A DNA stretch of 49,486 bases. Source: JBFIHF01 sp964411125. GTDB lineage: Bacteria > Myxococcota_A > Bradymonadia > Bradymonadales > Bradymonadaceae. The notes under the pieces are model-generated. The model was not told where the DNA came from, did not search any database, and was given only the letters and a program-made list of their open reading frames with translations. The position numbers were made by a program, and so were the translations under genes. Position 1 is the first letter of the stretch. The number at the start of each line of letters is the position of its first letter. The DNA lies in assembly GCA_964411125.1 (NCBI GenBank), contig CAYPJU010000045.1, forward strand, positions 1 to 49,486, written 5' to 3'. Positions 1-7,104 of this stretch are shown piece after piece.

Positions 1-671
1 GTCAGCTCCGCGCCCAGGCCGTCGTGGAGATCGCGACGCATCCGGTCCCGCTCGATTTCGGCGATCCGATCGAGGAGCTGCTCGTTGCGCGCCCGAGACA
101 GACGCGCTTCGCTTCGAGCAGCGCGCACGGGAAATCCGAAGAGCACGAGCGTCAGAACGATGAACGCGTAGGAGACGGCGATCGCCGCACCGTCTCTGAA
201 CCACACAGCCACGACGAGCAGGACCCCAAGCACCGCGTAGGTCGCGTACTTGGGCGCGGCTGGGTACGGCGCGTTGGCGTTGTCGAGCACCCAGTAGAGC
301 ACCCAGAGCCAGTACGGATTCACGATGTTGTCGGCCTGAAAGATCAGCAGGAACATCCCCGCGAGGAGCACGCTCGGCTGCACGAGCACCGTCAGATCCC
401 AGGCGCGCGACTTCAACCCCCAGCTCGTCAGCACGATGCGAACGCCGAGGACCGTCGCCAGAAGGAAGGTTCCGACGGAGACGACGATCCAGGGCTCGCC
501 GAGGTACGGGCGCATCACCGGTGTGAAGGTGGCGGCCATCAGTGCGGCCCAGACGCCGAAGAGCGGCAGCAGAGCCGGCCAGCCGAACAGCTCGACCCGG
601 GCCTGAAGCTCCTGGTCGACCACCCGTTCGATGTACGGCTGAAGATTCTCGTCGCCCGCCCCCCTCTGCAT
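1..671 (-). CDS. NarL-type sensor histidine kinase (partial, 3' end beyond window)
   Basis: This frame is open on the minus strand from an ATG at 671 to the window edge, about 223 codons. The first 170 or so residues hold five or six hydrophobic segments (for example around IVVSVGTFLLATVLG and AVLGVLLVVAVWF), so the sensor part is membrane-embedded. A linker follows, then the HisKA_3 signature RMRRDLHDGLGAEL, whose His is the expected phosphoacceptor. The HATPase domain must lie beyond position 1. The start is supported by GGAGG about 10 nt upstream, which overlaps the end of the response regulator gene; only 4 nt separate the two genes, so they are co-transcribed, regulator first. The signal sensed cannot be told from the sequence. 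The kinase family call is firm; the start is likely. Confidence 0.85.
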   Translation of the reverse strand, partial: MQRGAGDENLQPYIERVVDQELQARVELFGWPALLPLFGVWAALMAATFTPVMRPYLGEPWIVVSVGTFLLATVLGVRIVLTSWGLKSRAWDLTVLVQPSVLLAGMFLLIFQADNIVNPYWLWVLYWVLDNANAPYPAAPKYATYAVLGVLLVVAVWFRDGAAIAVSYAFIVLTLVLFGFPVRAARSEARLSRARNEQLLDRIAEIERDRMRRDLHDGLGAEL

Positions 672-675
672 CGGA

Positions 676-1287
676 TCACCCCTCCACGATACCCCAACGG
701 ACGGCGAGCACCGCCGCCTCGGCCTTCGAGGTGACGTCGAGCTTTCGGTAGAGGGTCTTTACGTACGTCTGGACCGTCCCGTGCGCGACGCCGAGACTCT
801 CCGCGGCGTCCGAATAGGTGAGTCCGCGGGCGAGCGCGGCGAGCAGCTCCACCTCGCGTTGCGTCAGATTTTCCGGGGGTGCCGTGTGCGTGCGGGTCCT
901 CCGGAGCACTCGTTCGGCGGCGCTCGGGCTCAGGAACGCCGAGCCTGCCGCGACCGCCGCCAGCGCGCTGGCGAGCTCGGCGGGCTGCTCGTCCTTGAGG
1001 ACGTAGCCTCTAGCGCCCGCCTCCATCGCCCGGTCGATCGTCGTTCCATCGAACACCGTGAAGACCAGCACCGGGGTCCCACCACCCACGGCGAACTCCA
1101 CGAGCTCGATCCCGTCGCCGTCGGGGAGCCCGAGGTCGACGAGCGCGGCGTCGAACCTCTGGGCGGCGAGCTCACGACGCGCGTCGGAGCAGGTCGCGAC
1201 GGCCACGGGGTCCAGCCCCTCCTCGCGTAGCAGTCTCTCCACCGCGGTGCGCACGGCCCTGTGGTCTTCGACGATCAGGATCTTCAT
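676..1287 (-). CDS. LuxR/NarL-family response regulator
   Basis: A 203-aa two-domain response regulator. The receiver domain (about 1-120) has the acidic pair E7-D8, phosphoacceptor D51 in ALVDLGLPDGDG, T77 and K98 in YVLKDEQPAE. A LuxR-type helix-turn-helix covers about 141-198 (LTQREVELLAALARG ... GTVQTYVKTLYRKL). The length is normal for the NarL/FixJ class. It should be phosphorylated by the HisKA_3 kinase encoded directly downstream and act as a DNA-binding transcription factor. The divergent operon starting at 1441 is a plausible target; an 8-bp palindrome CAACGTTG (1322-1329) lies in the shared intergenic region. That regulatory link is inference. GGAGAAG 6 nt before the ATG supports the start. 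Confidence 0.92.
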   Translation of the reverse strand: MKILIVEDHRAVRTAVERLLREEGLDPVAVATCSDARRELAAQRFDAALVDLGLPDGDGIELVEFAVGGGTPVLVFTVFDGTTIDRAMEAGARGYVLKDEQPAELASALAAVAAGSAFLSPSAAERVLRRTRTHTAPPENLTQREVELLAALARGLTYSDAAESLGVAHGTVQTYVKTLYRKLDVTSKAEAAVLAVRWGIVEG

Positions 1288-1372
1288 GACGGTGCTTCTC
1301 CGAGCCTGGCTAACCCTGCGTCAACGTTGCGGTGCGAGCAAGGGTGAACTCCGCACGGAATCTCAGGCCGCG

Positions 1373-1401
1373 TTGACACTTCGGTGGCCGCGGTCCACAA
1401 T
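1373..1401 (+). promoter_or_regulatory. sigma70-like promoter for the SBP-OmpA ABC operon
   Basis: A perfect -35 TTGACA (1373-1378), a 17-nt spacer and -10 CACAAT (1396-1401, 4 of 6 matches). Transcription would begin near 1408, leaving a leader of about 33 nt before the ATG at 1441. This argues against the in-frame start at 1384, which would lie inside the promoter. Confidence 0.6.
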
Positions 1402-1440
1402 CTCGCGTCTCCGAACAGTCAGCCTCAACGCGGGTTCAGA

Positions 1441-2157
1441 ATGAGCAAGCTCAAGAATCTCATGGAGCTTTTCGTCGTCATCGAAGACGACGAGGACGAC
1501 GACATTCCGGCCGAAGCGGCCGACGAAGACATCGAGGTCGCAGCCGAAGCGGCACGTGCCCGAGCCGAGTCGGGCCCCGTCGGCCGCGAACCGAGCGGAC
1601 GCCGGGTCGCCGACTACGTCGACGACCCCTACGCTGGTTCGCTCGGCGACGCAGATCTGTCGGGCGCCACTCCCGACCTGCAATCCGAGAACCCGTTCGA
1701 GGAGGTCTATGCCGCTGCGGGACTTCCCGGGACCGTCTCTTCGCACTTCACGATCTACAAAGTCGAAAAGCTCCTCGGCAGCCAGCACCTGGCCGGGCTG
1801 GGCGAAAAAGCGAAGGCGGCGTCGGTCCTGGTCGCGATGGAGGCCAACAACGTCGGCCTCAAAGACGTCATCCAGGACGCGGTCGCCCGCGACAAGGCGC
1901 TCGACCAGTACGACCAGATGCTCCGGCGCGACATCAAGAACCTCAAGTCCGAGGTCGAGACGATGAACGCGGCGATCGAGATGGAGATCGAGCAATTCCT
2001 GGAGCGAAAACGGGTCGAGATCGCCCGCAACAACGAGAAACTGGCTCAGGCCGAGCAGCTCTACTCGAGCTGGCAGGAGCGAAAGGTCGCTGAAGAACAG
2101 CGACTCTTCGCCGCCGTCTCGCCGTTCACCGAACAAAATCCCATCACCCGCGACTGA
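1441..2157 (+). CDS. soluble coiled-coil protein of the ABC operon (unknown function)
   Basis: A 238-aa protein with no signal peptide or membrane segment, so it is probably cytoplasmic. Residues about 12-30 are strongly acidic (EDDEDDDIPAE) and the first 90 look disordered. A compact segment follows (YKVEKLLGSQHLAGLGEKAK), then a long charged helix from about residue 130 to 225 that should form a coiled coil. I know no named domain that fits. It is the first gene of the operon that encodes a substrate-binding protein with an OmpA domain, an ABC permease and its ATPase; the next gene starts 18 bp downstream. Together with the last gene of the operon it supplies cytoplasmic coiled-coil partners, perhaps regulatory or scaffolding. 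The upstream start at 1384 was rejected because the promoter overlaps it. Function unknown. Confidence 0.8.
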   Translation: MSKLKNLMELFVVIEDDEDDDIPAEAADEDIEVAAEAARARAESGPVGREPSGRRVADYVDDPYAGSLGDADLSGATPDLQSENPFEEVYAAAGLPGTVSSHFTIYKVEKLLGSQHLAGLGEKAKAASVLVAMEANNVGLKDVIQDAVARDKALDQYDQMLRRDIKNLKSEVETMNAAIEMEIEQFLERKRVEIARNNEKLAQAEQLYSSWQERKVAEEQRLFAAVSPFTEQNPITRD

Positions 2158-2175
2158 CGAGCGCGAGAGGACCCG

Positions 2176-3762
2176 ATGTCGAAAGTACGTCTCACCACCG
2201 GCGGCAAAGTCGCCCTCGTTCTGGTGGCGATCGCAATCCTCGCGGTCGTCGCCTGGCAGGTCATCCCGAAGAAGGGAGCCGAGGAAGGAATCAAACCGCA
2301 ATTCGACAGCGCGACCAACGGCGCCGTCGCCGATCCGGTCGCCAACAACGGCGAATCCACACCCGGCATCAACCGCCCCATCCGCGTAGCGATCGTGACG
2401 TGGGGCGGGTACGCGGGCGGGATCCTCGCCAACAACGGCTTCACCGCGAACAAGAACTCGTCGTTCTGGAAAGACTACGGGATCGAGGTCGAGCTCAAGG
2501 TCATCGACGACTACCCCGCGAGCCGCGCCGCCTTCAAATCCGGCGGCGACAAGGGCGGCGTCGACATCATGTGGGCGACGGTCGACTCCTTCGCCCTCGA
2601 ATACGAGCAGATCAAAGACCTGAACCCCGTCACCTTCCTCCAGTACGACTGGTCGCGCGGTGGTGACGCCGTCGCCGTCACCAAGGAGATTCAGGCCGTC
2701 GCCGACCTCAAAGGAAAGCGCATCGCCGTCGCCGAAGGGACGCCGAGCCACTACTTCGCCCTCTACATGCTGAGCCAGGCCGACCTGTCGACCACCGACG
2801 TCAACTGGGTCTTCACCGCCTCCGCCATCGAAGCGGCGCAGCTCTTCTCGCAGGGGAAGGTCGACGCCGCCGTGTCGTGGTCGCCCGACGTCTACCAGGC
2901 AGCCGAAGCCCGCGAAGGGGGACACATCCTCGCCTCGACCAAAGAAGCGACCTCGCTCATCGCAGACGTCTTCGTCGCCCGCGGTGACTTCGCCAAAGAA
3001 CATCCCGACCTGCTCGCAAAGTTCGCCCTCGGCTGGCTGCAGGGGGTCGACAGCGTCAACAAGAACCCCGAACCCGTCTATCCCCTCATGGTCGACGGAT
3101 TCGAAGGGATCGGGAAGGACGACGCGGTCGGAATGGTCCAGGACGTGAAGTTGCCGTCGTACTCGGAGAACCTCGCGTTCTTCGAGGTGAACGGCGACCA
3201 GCTCCGCGGCTACGCAGACATCTTCCAGGAAGCGCAGAACCTCTGGCGCAGCCTCGGCAAGACGTCGGGCCGCACCAACCCCGCCGACACGTACGACACC
3301 TCCGTCTTGAAGGCGATCCAGGCCGAAGCGGAGAAGCGGTTCGGCAAGACCGAAGCGGCCCCCGTCGCGACGAAAGAGTTCGAGTTCGACTTCAAGAAAG
3401 AGGACGAGACCAAAGAGGCGATCCTGACGAAGCGCATCTCGATCTTCTTCCCGTCGGGCAAGTACGAGCTCGACGAGAACCAGAAGTACATCCTCGACGA
3501 CGCCGCATCGCTGGCGCAGACCTTCGGCTCGACCCAGATGCGTGTCGCCGGCAACACCGACGACCGAGGGTCGCGCTCGACGAACGTCGACCTCTCGAAG
3601 AAACGTGCGGAATCCGTCGTGGCCTACATGGTCGAGAAGCACGGCTTCCCCCGCGACAAGTTCGTCGTCGTCGGCAACGGGCCCGACAAGCCGGTCGCAG
3701 ACAACTCGAGCGAGGACGGACGTAAGAAGAACCGGCGCACCGACTTCGAGATTCTTCGCTGA
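2176..3762 (+). CDS. membrane-anchored NMT1-type substrate-binding protein fused to an OmpA peptidoglycan-binding domain
   Basis: 528 aa in three parts. A single N-terminal membrane segment covers about 11-29, followed by PKKG and with no clear cleavage site, so it looks like an anchor. A periplasmic binding-protein fold of the NMT1/SsuA/TauA/phosphate-binding class spans about 68-390 (RVAIVTWGGYAGG, VDIMWATVDSFA, GKRIAVAEGTPSHYFALYML). An OmpA-like domain covers about 418-528, with the peptidoglycan-binding pattern GNTDDRGSRSTNVDLSKKRA at 459-478 and NRR near the C-terminus. The protein should sit in the inner membrane, hold the cell wall with its C-terminus and present ligand to the permease encoded 8 bp downstream. 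The fusion is seen directly; the ligand is unknown, and nitrate, sulfonate, phosphate-like or peptidoglycan-derived ligands are all possible. Confidence 0.88.
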   Translation: MSKVRLTTGGKVALVLVAIAILAVVAWQVIPKKGAEEGIKPQFDSATNGAVADPVANNGESTPGINRPIRVAIVTWGGYAGGILANNGFTANKNSSFWKDYGIEVELKVIDDYPASRAAFKSGGDKGGVDIMWATVDSFALEYEQIKDLNPVTFLQYDWSRGGDAVAVTKEIQAVADLKGKRIAVAEGTPSHYFALYMLSQADLSTTDVNWVFTASAIEAAQLFSQGKVDAAVSWSPDVYQAAEAREGGHILASTKEATSLIADVFVARGDFAKEHPDLLAKFALGWLQGVDSVNKNPEPVYPLMVDGFEGIGKDDAVGMVQDVKLPSYSENLAFFEVNGDQLRGYADIFQEAQNLWRSLGKTSGRTNPADTYDTSVLKAIQAEAEKRFGKTEAAPVATKEFEFDFKKEDETKEAILTKRISIFFPSGKYELDENQKYILDDAASLAQTFGSTQMRVAGNTDDRGSRSTNVDLSKKRAESVVAYMVEKHGFPRDKFVVVGNGPDKPVADNSSEDGRKKNRRTDFEILR

Positions 3763-3770
3763 GAAGACCG

Positions 3771-4571
3771 TTGTTCAAGATCCGAAAACCGCTGCCCGAG
3801 AAGACCCGCTGGATCATCAGCGGCGTCACCGTCGTCGTCTTCGTGCTCGTCTGGATCGGCATCACGGTGTCGGGGCTCGTCCCCAAGACGACGCTGCCGA
3901 GCCCGTTCGATCTGCTCGCCGCGATCCCCCGGCTGCACAGCCAGGAGTTCGTCATCATGAACGCGATGACGAGCCTGCTGCGCATCACGATCGGGTTCGC
4001 GCTCGCTGCGATCGTCGCGATCCCGCTGGGAATTCTGATGGGCGCCTTCTCCCCGATCCGCGCCGTCTTTCAGCCCCTCATCGGGCCGCTGCGCTACCTG
4101 CCGATCGCGGCGGTGGTGCCGATCTTCATCTTCTGGTTCGACCTCGGCGAGACGATGAAGATCATGTTGCTCTTCGTCGGCACGTTCGTCTATCTGCTGC
4201 CGCTCGTCGTCGAGACCGTCGACCAGGTGGACGACGTCTATCTGCGGACCGCGTCGACCCTCGGCGCGACGCGCGGCCAGATCATCTCGACCATCCTGCT
4301 GCCGGCGAGCATCCCCTCGATCTACGAGGCGCTGCGAGTCATGTTCGGGATCGGCTGGACCTACGTGATGCTGGCCGAGTTCGTCAGCGACGCCTCGTCC
4401 GGCTTCGGCTATGGCGGGATCGGCTACCTCATCAACAACCTGCGTCGCTACGGCAGCCTCTCCGAGGTGCTCGTCTGCGTGATCTTCATCCTGATCATCG
4501 GGGTGACGGTCGACCTGCTTATGGCGTGGGTCGGAAAGCTCCTCTTCCCCTGGACGCGGCGGGACGCATGA
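3771..4571 (+). CDS. ABC transporter permease (SsuC/TauC type)
   Basis: A 266-aa integral membrane protein with about six hydrophobic segments. It carries the cytoplasmic EAA-like loop of binding-protein-dependent permeases (RTASTLGATRGQIISTILLP) near residues 160-180, which docks on the ATPase. It resembles the nitrate/sulfonate/taurine permease group, matching the NMT1 fold of the upstream binding protein. It starts with TTG at 3771, preceded by GAGAAG, 8 bp after the previous stop. It overlaps the ATPase gene by ATGA (4568-4571), so translation is coupled. Family call firm, substrate unknown. Confidence 0.92.
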   Translation: MFKIRKPLPEKTRWIISGVTVVVFVLVWIGITVSGLVPKTTLPSPFDLLAAIPRLHSQEFVIMNAMTSLLRITIGFALAAIVAIPLGILMGAFSPIRAVFQPLIGPLRYLPIAAVVPIFIFWFDLGETMKIMLLFVGTFVYLLPLVVETVDQVDDVYLRTASTLGATRGQIISTILLPASIPSIYEALRVMFGIGWTYVMLAEFVSDASSGFGYGGIGYLINNLRRYGSLSEVLVCVIFILIIGVTVDLLMAWVGKLLFPWTRRDA

Positions 4572-5401
4572 CCGAAACGAAGGCCGAGACGAACCCGCCA
4601 ATCCTCGAACTCACCGACGTGAGCCGTGTTTTCGTCGACCCGGACGGCACGGAGCACGTCGCGATCAAGGGGGTCAATCTTCGGATCGAAGACGTCGTGG
4701 GCGCGGGAGAGTTCCGTGCCCTCCTCGGCCCGTCGGGCTGTGGGAAATCGACGATCTTCAACCTCGTCGCCGGGCTCGATTTCCCAACTACCGGCGAGGT
4801 GAAGGTCGACGGCGCAAGGGTGCAGGGCCCGGGACCCGACCGCGGCATGGTCTTCCAGAGCTACTCTTCGATGCCGTGGCTCAGCGTCCTCGACAACGTC
4901 GGGTACGGCCTGAAGCTGCAGGGCGTCCCGAAGAAAGAGCGCGACGCCAAGGCGATGGACCTGATCCGACGCGTCGGCCTGTCGGGCCACGAGAGCAAGT
5001 ATCCGCAGAACCTCTCCGGTGGCATGCGGCAGCGGGTCGCCATCGCCCGGACACTCGCGGTCGAGCCGAAGATCATTTTGATGGACGAGCCGTTCGGCGC
5101 GCTCGACGTCAAGACGCGGGTCGAGACGCAAGACATGGTCCTCGACGTCTGGAAGGAGCTCGAAGCGACGATCCTCTTCGTCACGCACGACATCGGCGAG
5201 GCGGTCTACATGTCCGACGAGATCTACGTTCTGTCGGCCGGGCCGGGGCGGATCATCGAGCACATCGACGTGAACCTGCCTCAGCCACGGACCCGTGAAG
5301 TGACCCGAACCTCGGCGTTTCGAGCTTACGAGCAGCAGATCATCGATTTGATCCACCGCGAGAGCGGCGGCCAGGCGGAGGAGCTTCGGCTGACGATCTG
5401 A
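4568..5401 (+). CDS. ABC transporter ATP-binding protein (SsuB/TauB type)
   Basis: A 277-aa nucleotide-binding subunit with all motifs intact: Walker A GPSGCGKST at 54-62, Q-loop glutamine at 97, signature LSGGM at 149-153, Walker B IILMDEP with D173 and E174, and the switch histidine H207 in FVTHDIGEA. A short insert, EDVVGAGE, sits just before Walker A compared with typical SsuB proteins. The ATG lies inside the stop of the permease gene, which sets this start; the open frame continues upstream to 3542 but there it overlaps the binding-protein and permease genes. The protein powers uptake through the permease at the cytoplasmic face. Confidence 0.93.
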   Translation: MTETKAETNPPILELTDVSRVFVDPDGTEHVAIKGVNLRIEDVVGAGEFRALLGPSGCGKSTIFNLVAGLDFPTTGEVKVDGARVQGPGPDRGMVFQSYSSMPWLSVLDNVGYGLKLQGVPKKERDAKAMDLIRRVGLSGHESKYPQNLSGGMRQRVAIARTLAVEPKIILMDEPFGALDVKTRVETQDMVLDVWKELEATILFVTHDIGEAVYMSDEIYVLSAGPGRIIEHIDVNLPQPRTREVTRTSAFRAYEQQIIDLIHRESGGQAEELRLTI

Positions 5402-5403
5402 CG

Positions 5404-6258
5404 ATGGCGAAGAAGAAGAGCCCCCAACACAACCTGTACTGGGAAGCACTCATCAACCAGTACAACCTGATCACGATGGGCGCGATGGTCGCGCTCGCCG
5501 TCGTCACCGGGAGCTTCTACCCGATCCTCGTCGCCCTGGCGCTCGAGATGATGTACGTGGCGCTCGTCCCCGAGACGAAGATGTTTCAGCGCTACGTGGA
5601 GAACAAGTACTCCGAGCTCAGCGAAGAAGAGCGGCTCGCGAAGCTGAGGGCTCGGCTGGCCCGGCTCCACCCCGTGCAACAACGACGGTTCGAGGAGATC
5701 GCGGCGATCGTCGATTCGACCCGCGCGAACATCGCCGACAGCGACACGATGGGGACGGAGGTCGTCACCAAGCTCGAGACGCTCCGCGAGCGCTACCTCT
5801 GGCTGATGGAACTCCTGAACGCCTACGAGCACTACCTCGGGATGATGCGGCCGAACCAGATCTCGGACGCGATCCGAGACGTCGACGACCAGCTCGCCGC
5901 GGGTCCCTCCGATCGCGTGCGGGAGAGCCTCGACGAGCGTCGCGAGGTGCTCGTGAAGCGCCAGACGCGGCTCGAAAGGGTGAACGAGAACCACGCGATC
6001 GTCCGCAACCAGGTGATGACCATCGAGGACATCTTGCGGCTGATCCACGAGTCCTCGATGACCATCCACAACCCGAAGGACATCGGTCGCCAGATCGACG
6101 ATCTGCTGATCGACGTCGAGGCGACAGAGGAAGCGGTTCACGATCTCGACGCGATGGGTTCGATCTCGGGCCAGGACGACCTCGACGCCTTCGACAAGGA
6201 GCTCGAAGAGGCGTTGCACCACGCTGAAATGGAAGTTCAGGTCACCCACTCGCACTGA
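5404..6258 (+). CDS. membrane-anchored coiled-coil protein, last gene of the ABC operon
   Basis: 284 aa. Two closely spaced hydrophobic segments (about 22-37 and 39-55) form a membrane hairpin near the N-terminus. The remainder is a charged, largely helical cytoplasmic domain rich in Glu, Arg and Asp with heptad-like stretches (KYSELSEEERLAKLRARLAR) and an acidic C-terminus. I recognise no named family. The gene starts 2 nt after the ATPase stop, so it belongs to the operon. It might link the transporter to a cytoplasmic partner, possibly the soluble coiled-coil protein encoded at 1441. That is inference from gene order and shared coiled-coil character only. Confidence 0.82.
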   Translation: MAKKKSPQHNLYWEALINQYNLITMGAMVALAVVTGSFYPILVALALEMMYVALVPETKMFQRYVENKYSELSEEERLAKLRARLARLHPVQQRRFEEIAAIVDSTRANIADSDTMGTEVVTKLETLRERYLWLMELLNAYEHYLGMMRPNQISDAIRDVDDQLAAGPSDRVRESLDERREVLVKRQTRLERVNENHAIVRNQVMTIEDILRLIHESSMTIHNPKDIGRQIDDLLIDVEATEEAVHDLDAMGSISGQDDLDAFDKELEEALHHAEMEVQVTHSH

Positions 6259-6270
6259 GAGGATTCGGAC

Positions 6271-7104
6271 ATGTCGGACACCACTACGAACGTCGCCTTC
6301 ACGCCGTACGAGATATCGCTCTGCCTCTTCGACGTGCCGCGTACACGGATGTGGAAAGAGGCGATCGAGAACGTGGTGAGGCCCGGGGACGTGGTCGTGG
6401 ACGCGGGGAGCGGCACCGGAATTCTCGGCGTCTTCGCCGCGCTTTCGGGGGCCGCGAAGGTCTATTGCATCGAGCTACACCCCCGGTTCGTGACGCTGAT
6501 CGAGCATCTCGCCGAACGCAACGGGGTCTCCGACCGCGTCACGGTAGTGCACGGCGACGCCAGCCGGTTCGAGCCGCCCGAGCCTATCGACGTGATCATC
6601 TGCGAGCTGCTCTGCACCGGGCAGTTCTTCGAGCCGCAGGTGCAGGTGATGAATCATCTGCGAAAGTTCCTGAAGGAGGGAGGCCAGACGATCCCGCGCA
6701 AGGTCGAGAGCACGTTGCGCCTACTCGACGCCCAGGAAATGATCTACGGGGTCCGCATCGACTGCGACAGCCGTTCGCTGGTGATGGACGACGACGAACC
6801 GATCTCTTCGCGGGCTCGTTACGACGTGATCGACTTCTCCGGCGAGAACCCGCTCACGGTCGACACCACGGTACAGGTCACCGCGCGCAAGTCGCGTGGC
6901 GCGGACGCGGTCTTGATCGAGGGTCAGGCGGAGCTCGCCGAGGGCATTCTGACCCACACGACCAAGTTCCTCTACAACCCGGAGGTCATCTTCCTCCCGG
7001 AGTCGATCGAGCTCGAAGAGGGCGCCGAGTACGACGTCCGTGTGCGCTACCCGTACGGAGGCGACACGTTGGAAGCGACGTTCGAGGTGGCCCGCCGTGG
7101 GTGA
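6271..7104 (+). CDS. PRMT-like class I SAM-dependent methyltransferase
   Basis: 277 aa. The Rossmann fold carries motif I VDAGSGTGILG (43-53), the ribose-binding acidic residue E68 in VYCIELH, D96 in the base-contact loop, and DVIICELLCTGQFF (107-120). The last motif aligns with the SEWMG loop of protein arginine methyltransferases, with E112 as the first active-site Glu. I do not see the second glutamate of the PRMT double-E loop. After about residue 130 the sequence resembles the PRMT beta-barrel (QTIPRKVESTLRLLDA). It could methylate a protein arginine or another amine; bacterial members of this fold are poorly characterised. The next gene starts 8 bp inside this one, so the two products probably work together. 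Only 12 nt separate it from the ABC operon. Confidence 0.8.
   Translation: MSDTTTNVAFTPYEISLCLFDVPRTRMWKEAIENVVRPGDVVVDAGSGTGILGVFAALSGAAKVYCIELHPRFVTLIEHLAERNGVSDRVTVVHGDASRFEPPEPIDVIICELLCTGQFFEPQVQVMNHLRKFLKEGGQTIPRKVESTLRLLDAQEMIYGVRIDCDSRSLVMDDDEPISSRARYDVIDFSGENPLTVDTTVQVTARKSRGADAVLIEGQAELAEGILTHTTKFLYNPEVIFLPESIELEEGAEYDVRVRYPYGGDTLEATFEVARRG

Noticed and set aside
1363..3642. Open frame of 759 codons on the minus strand
   Set aside because: It is antisense to the coiled-coil and SBP-OmpA genes, and its Val/Leu/Asp/Arg composition is the usual shadow of GC-rich coding DNA.
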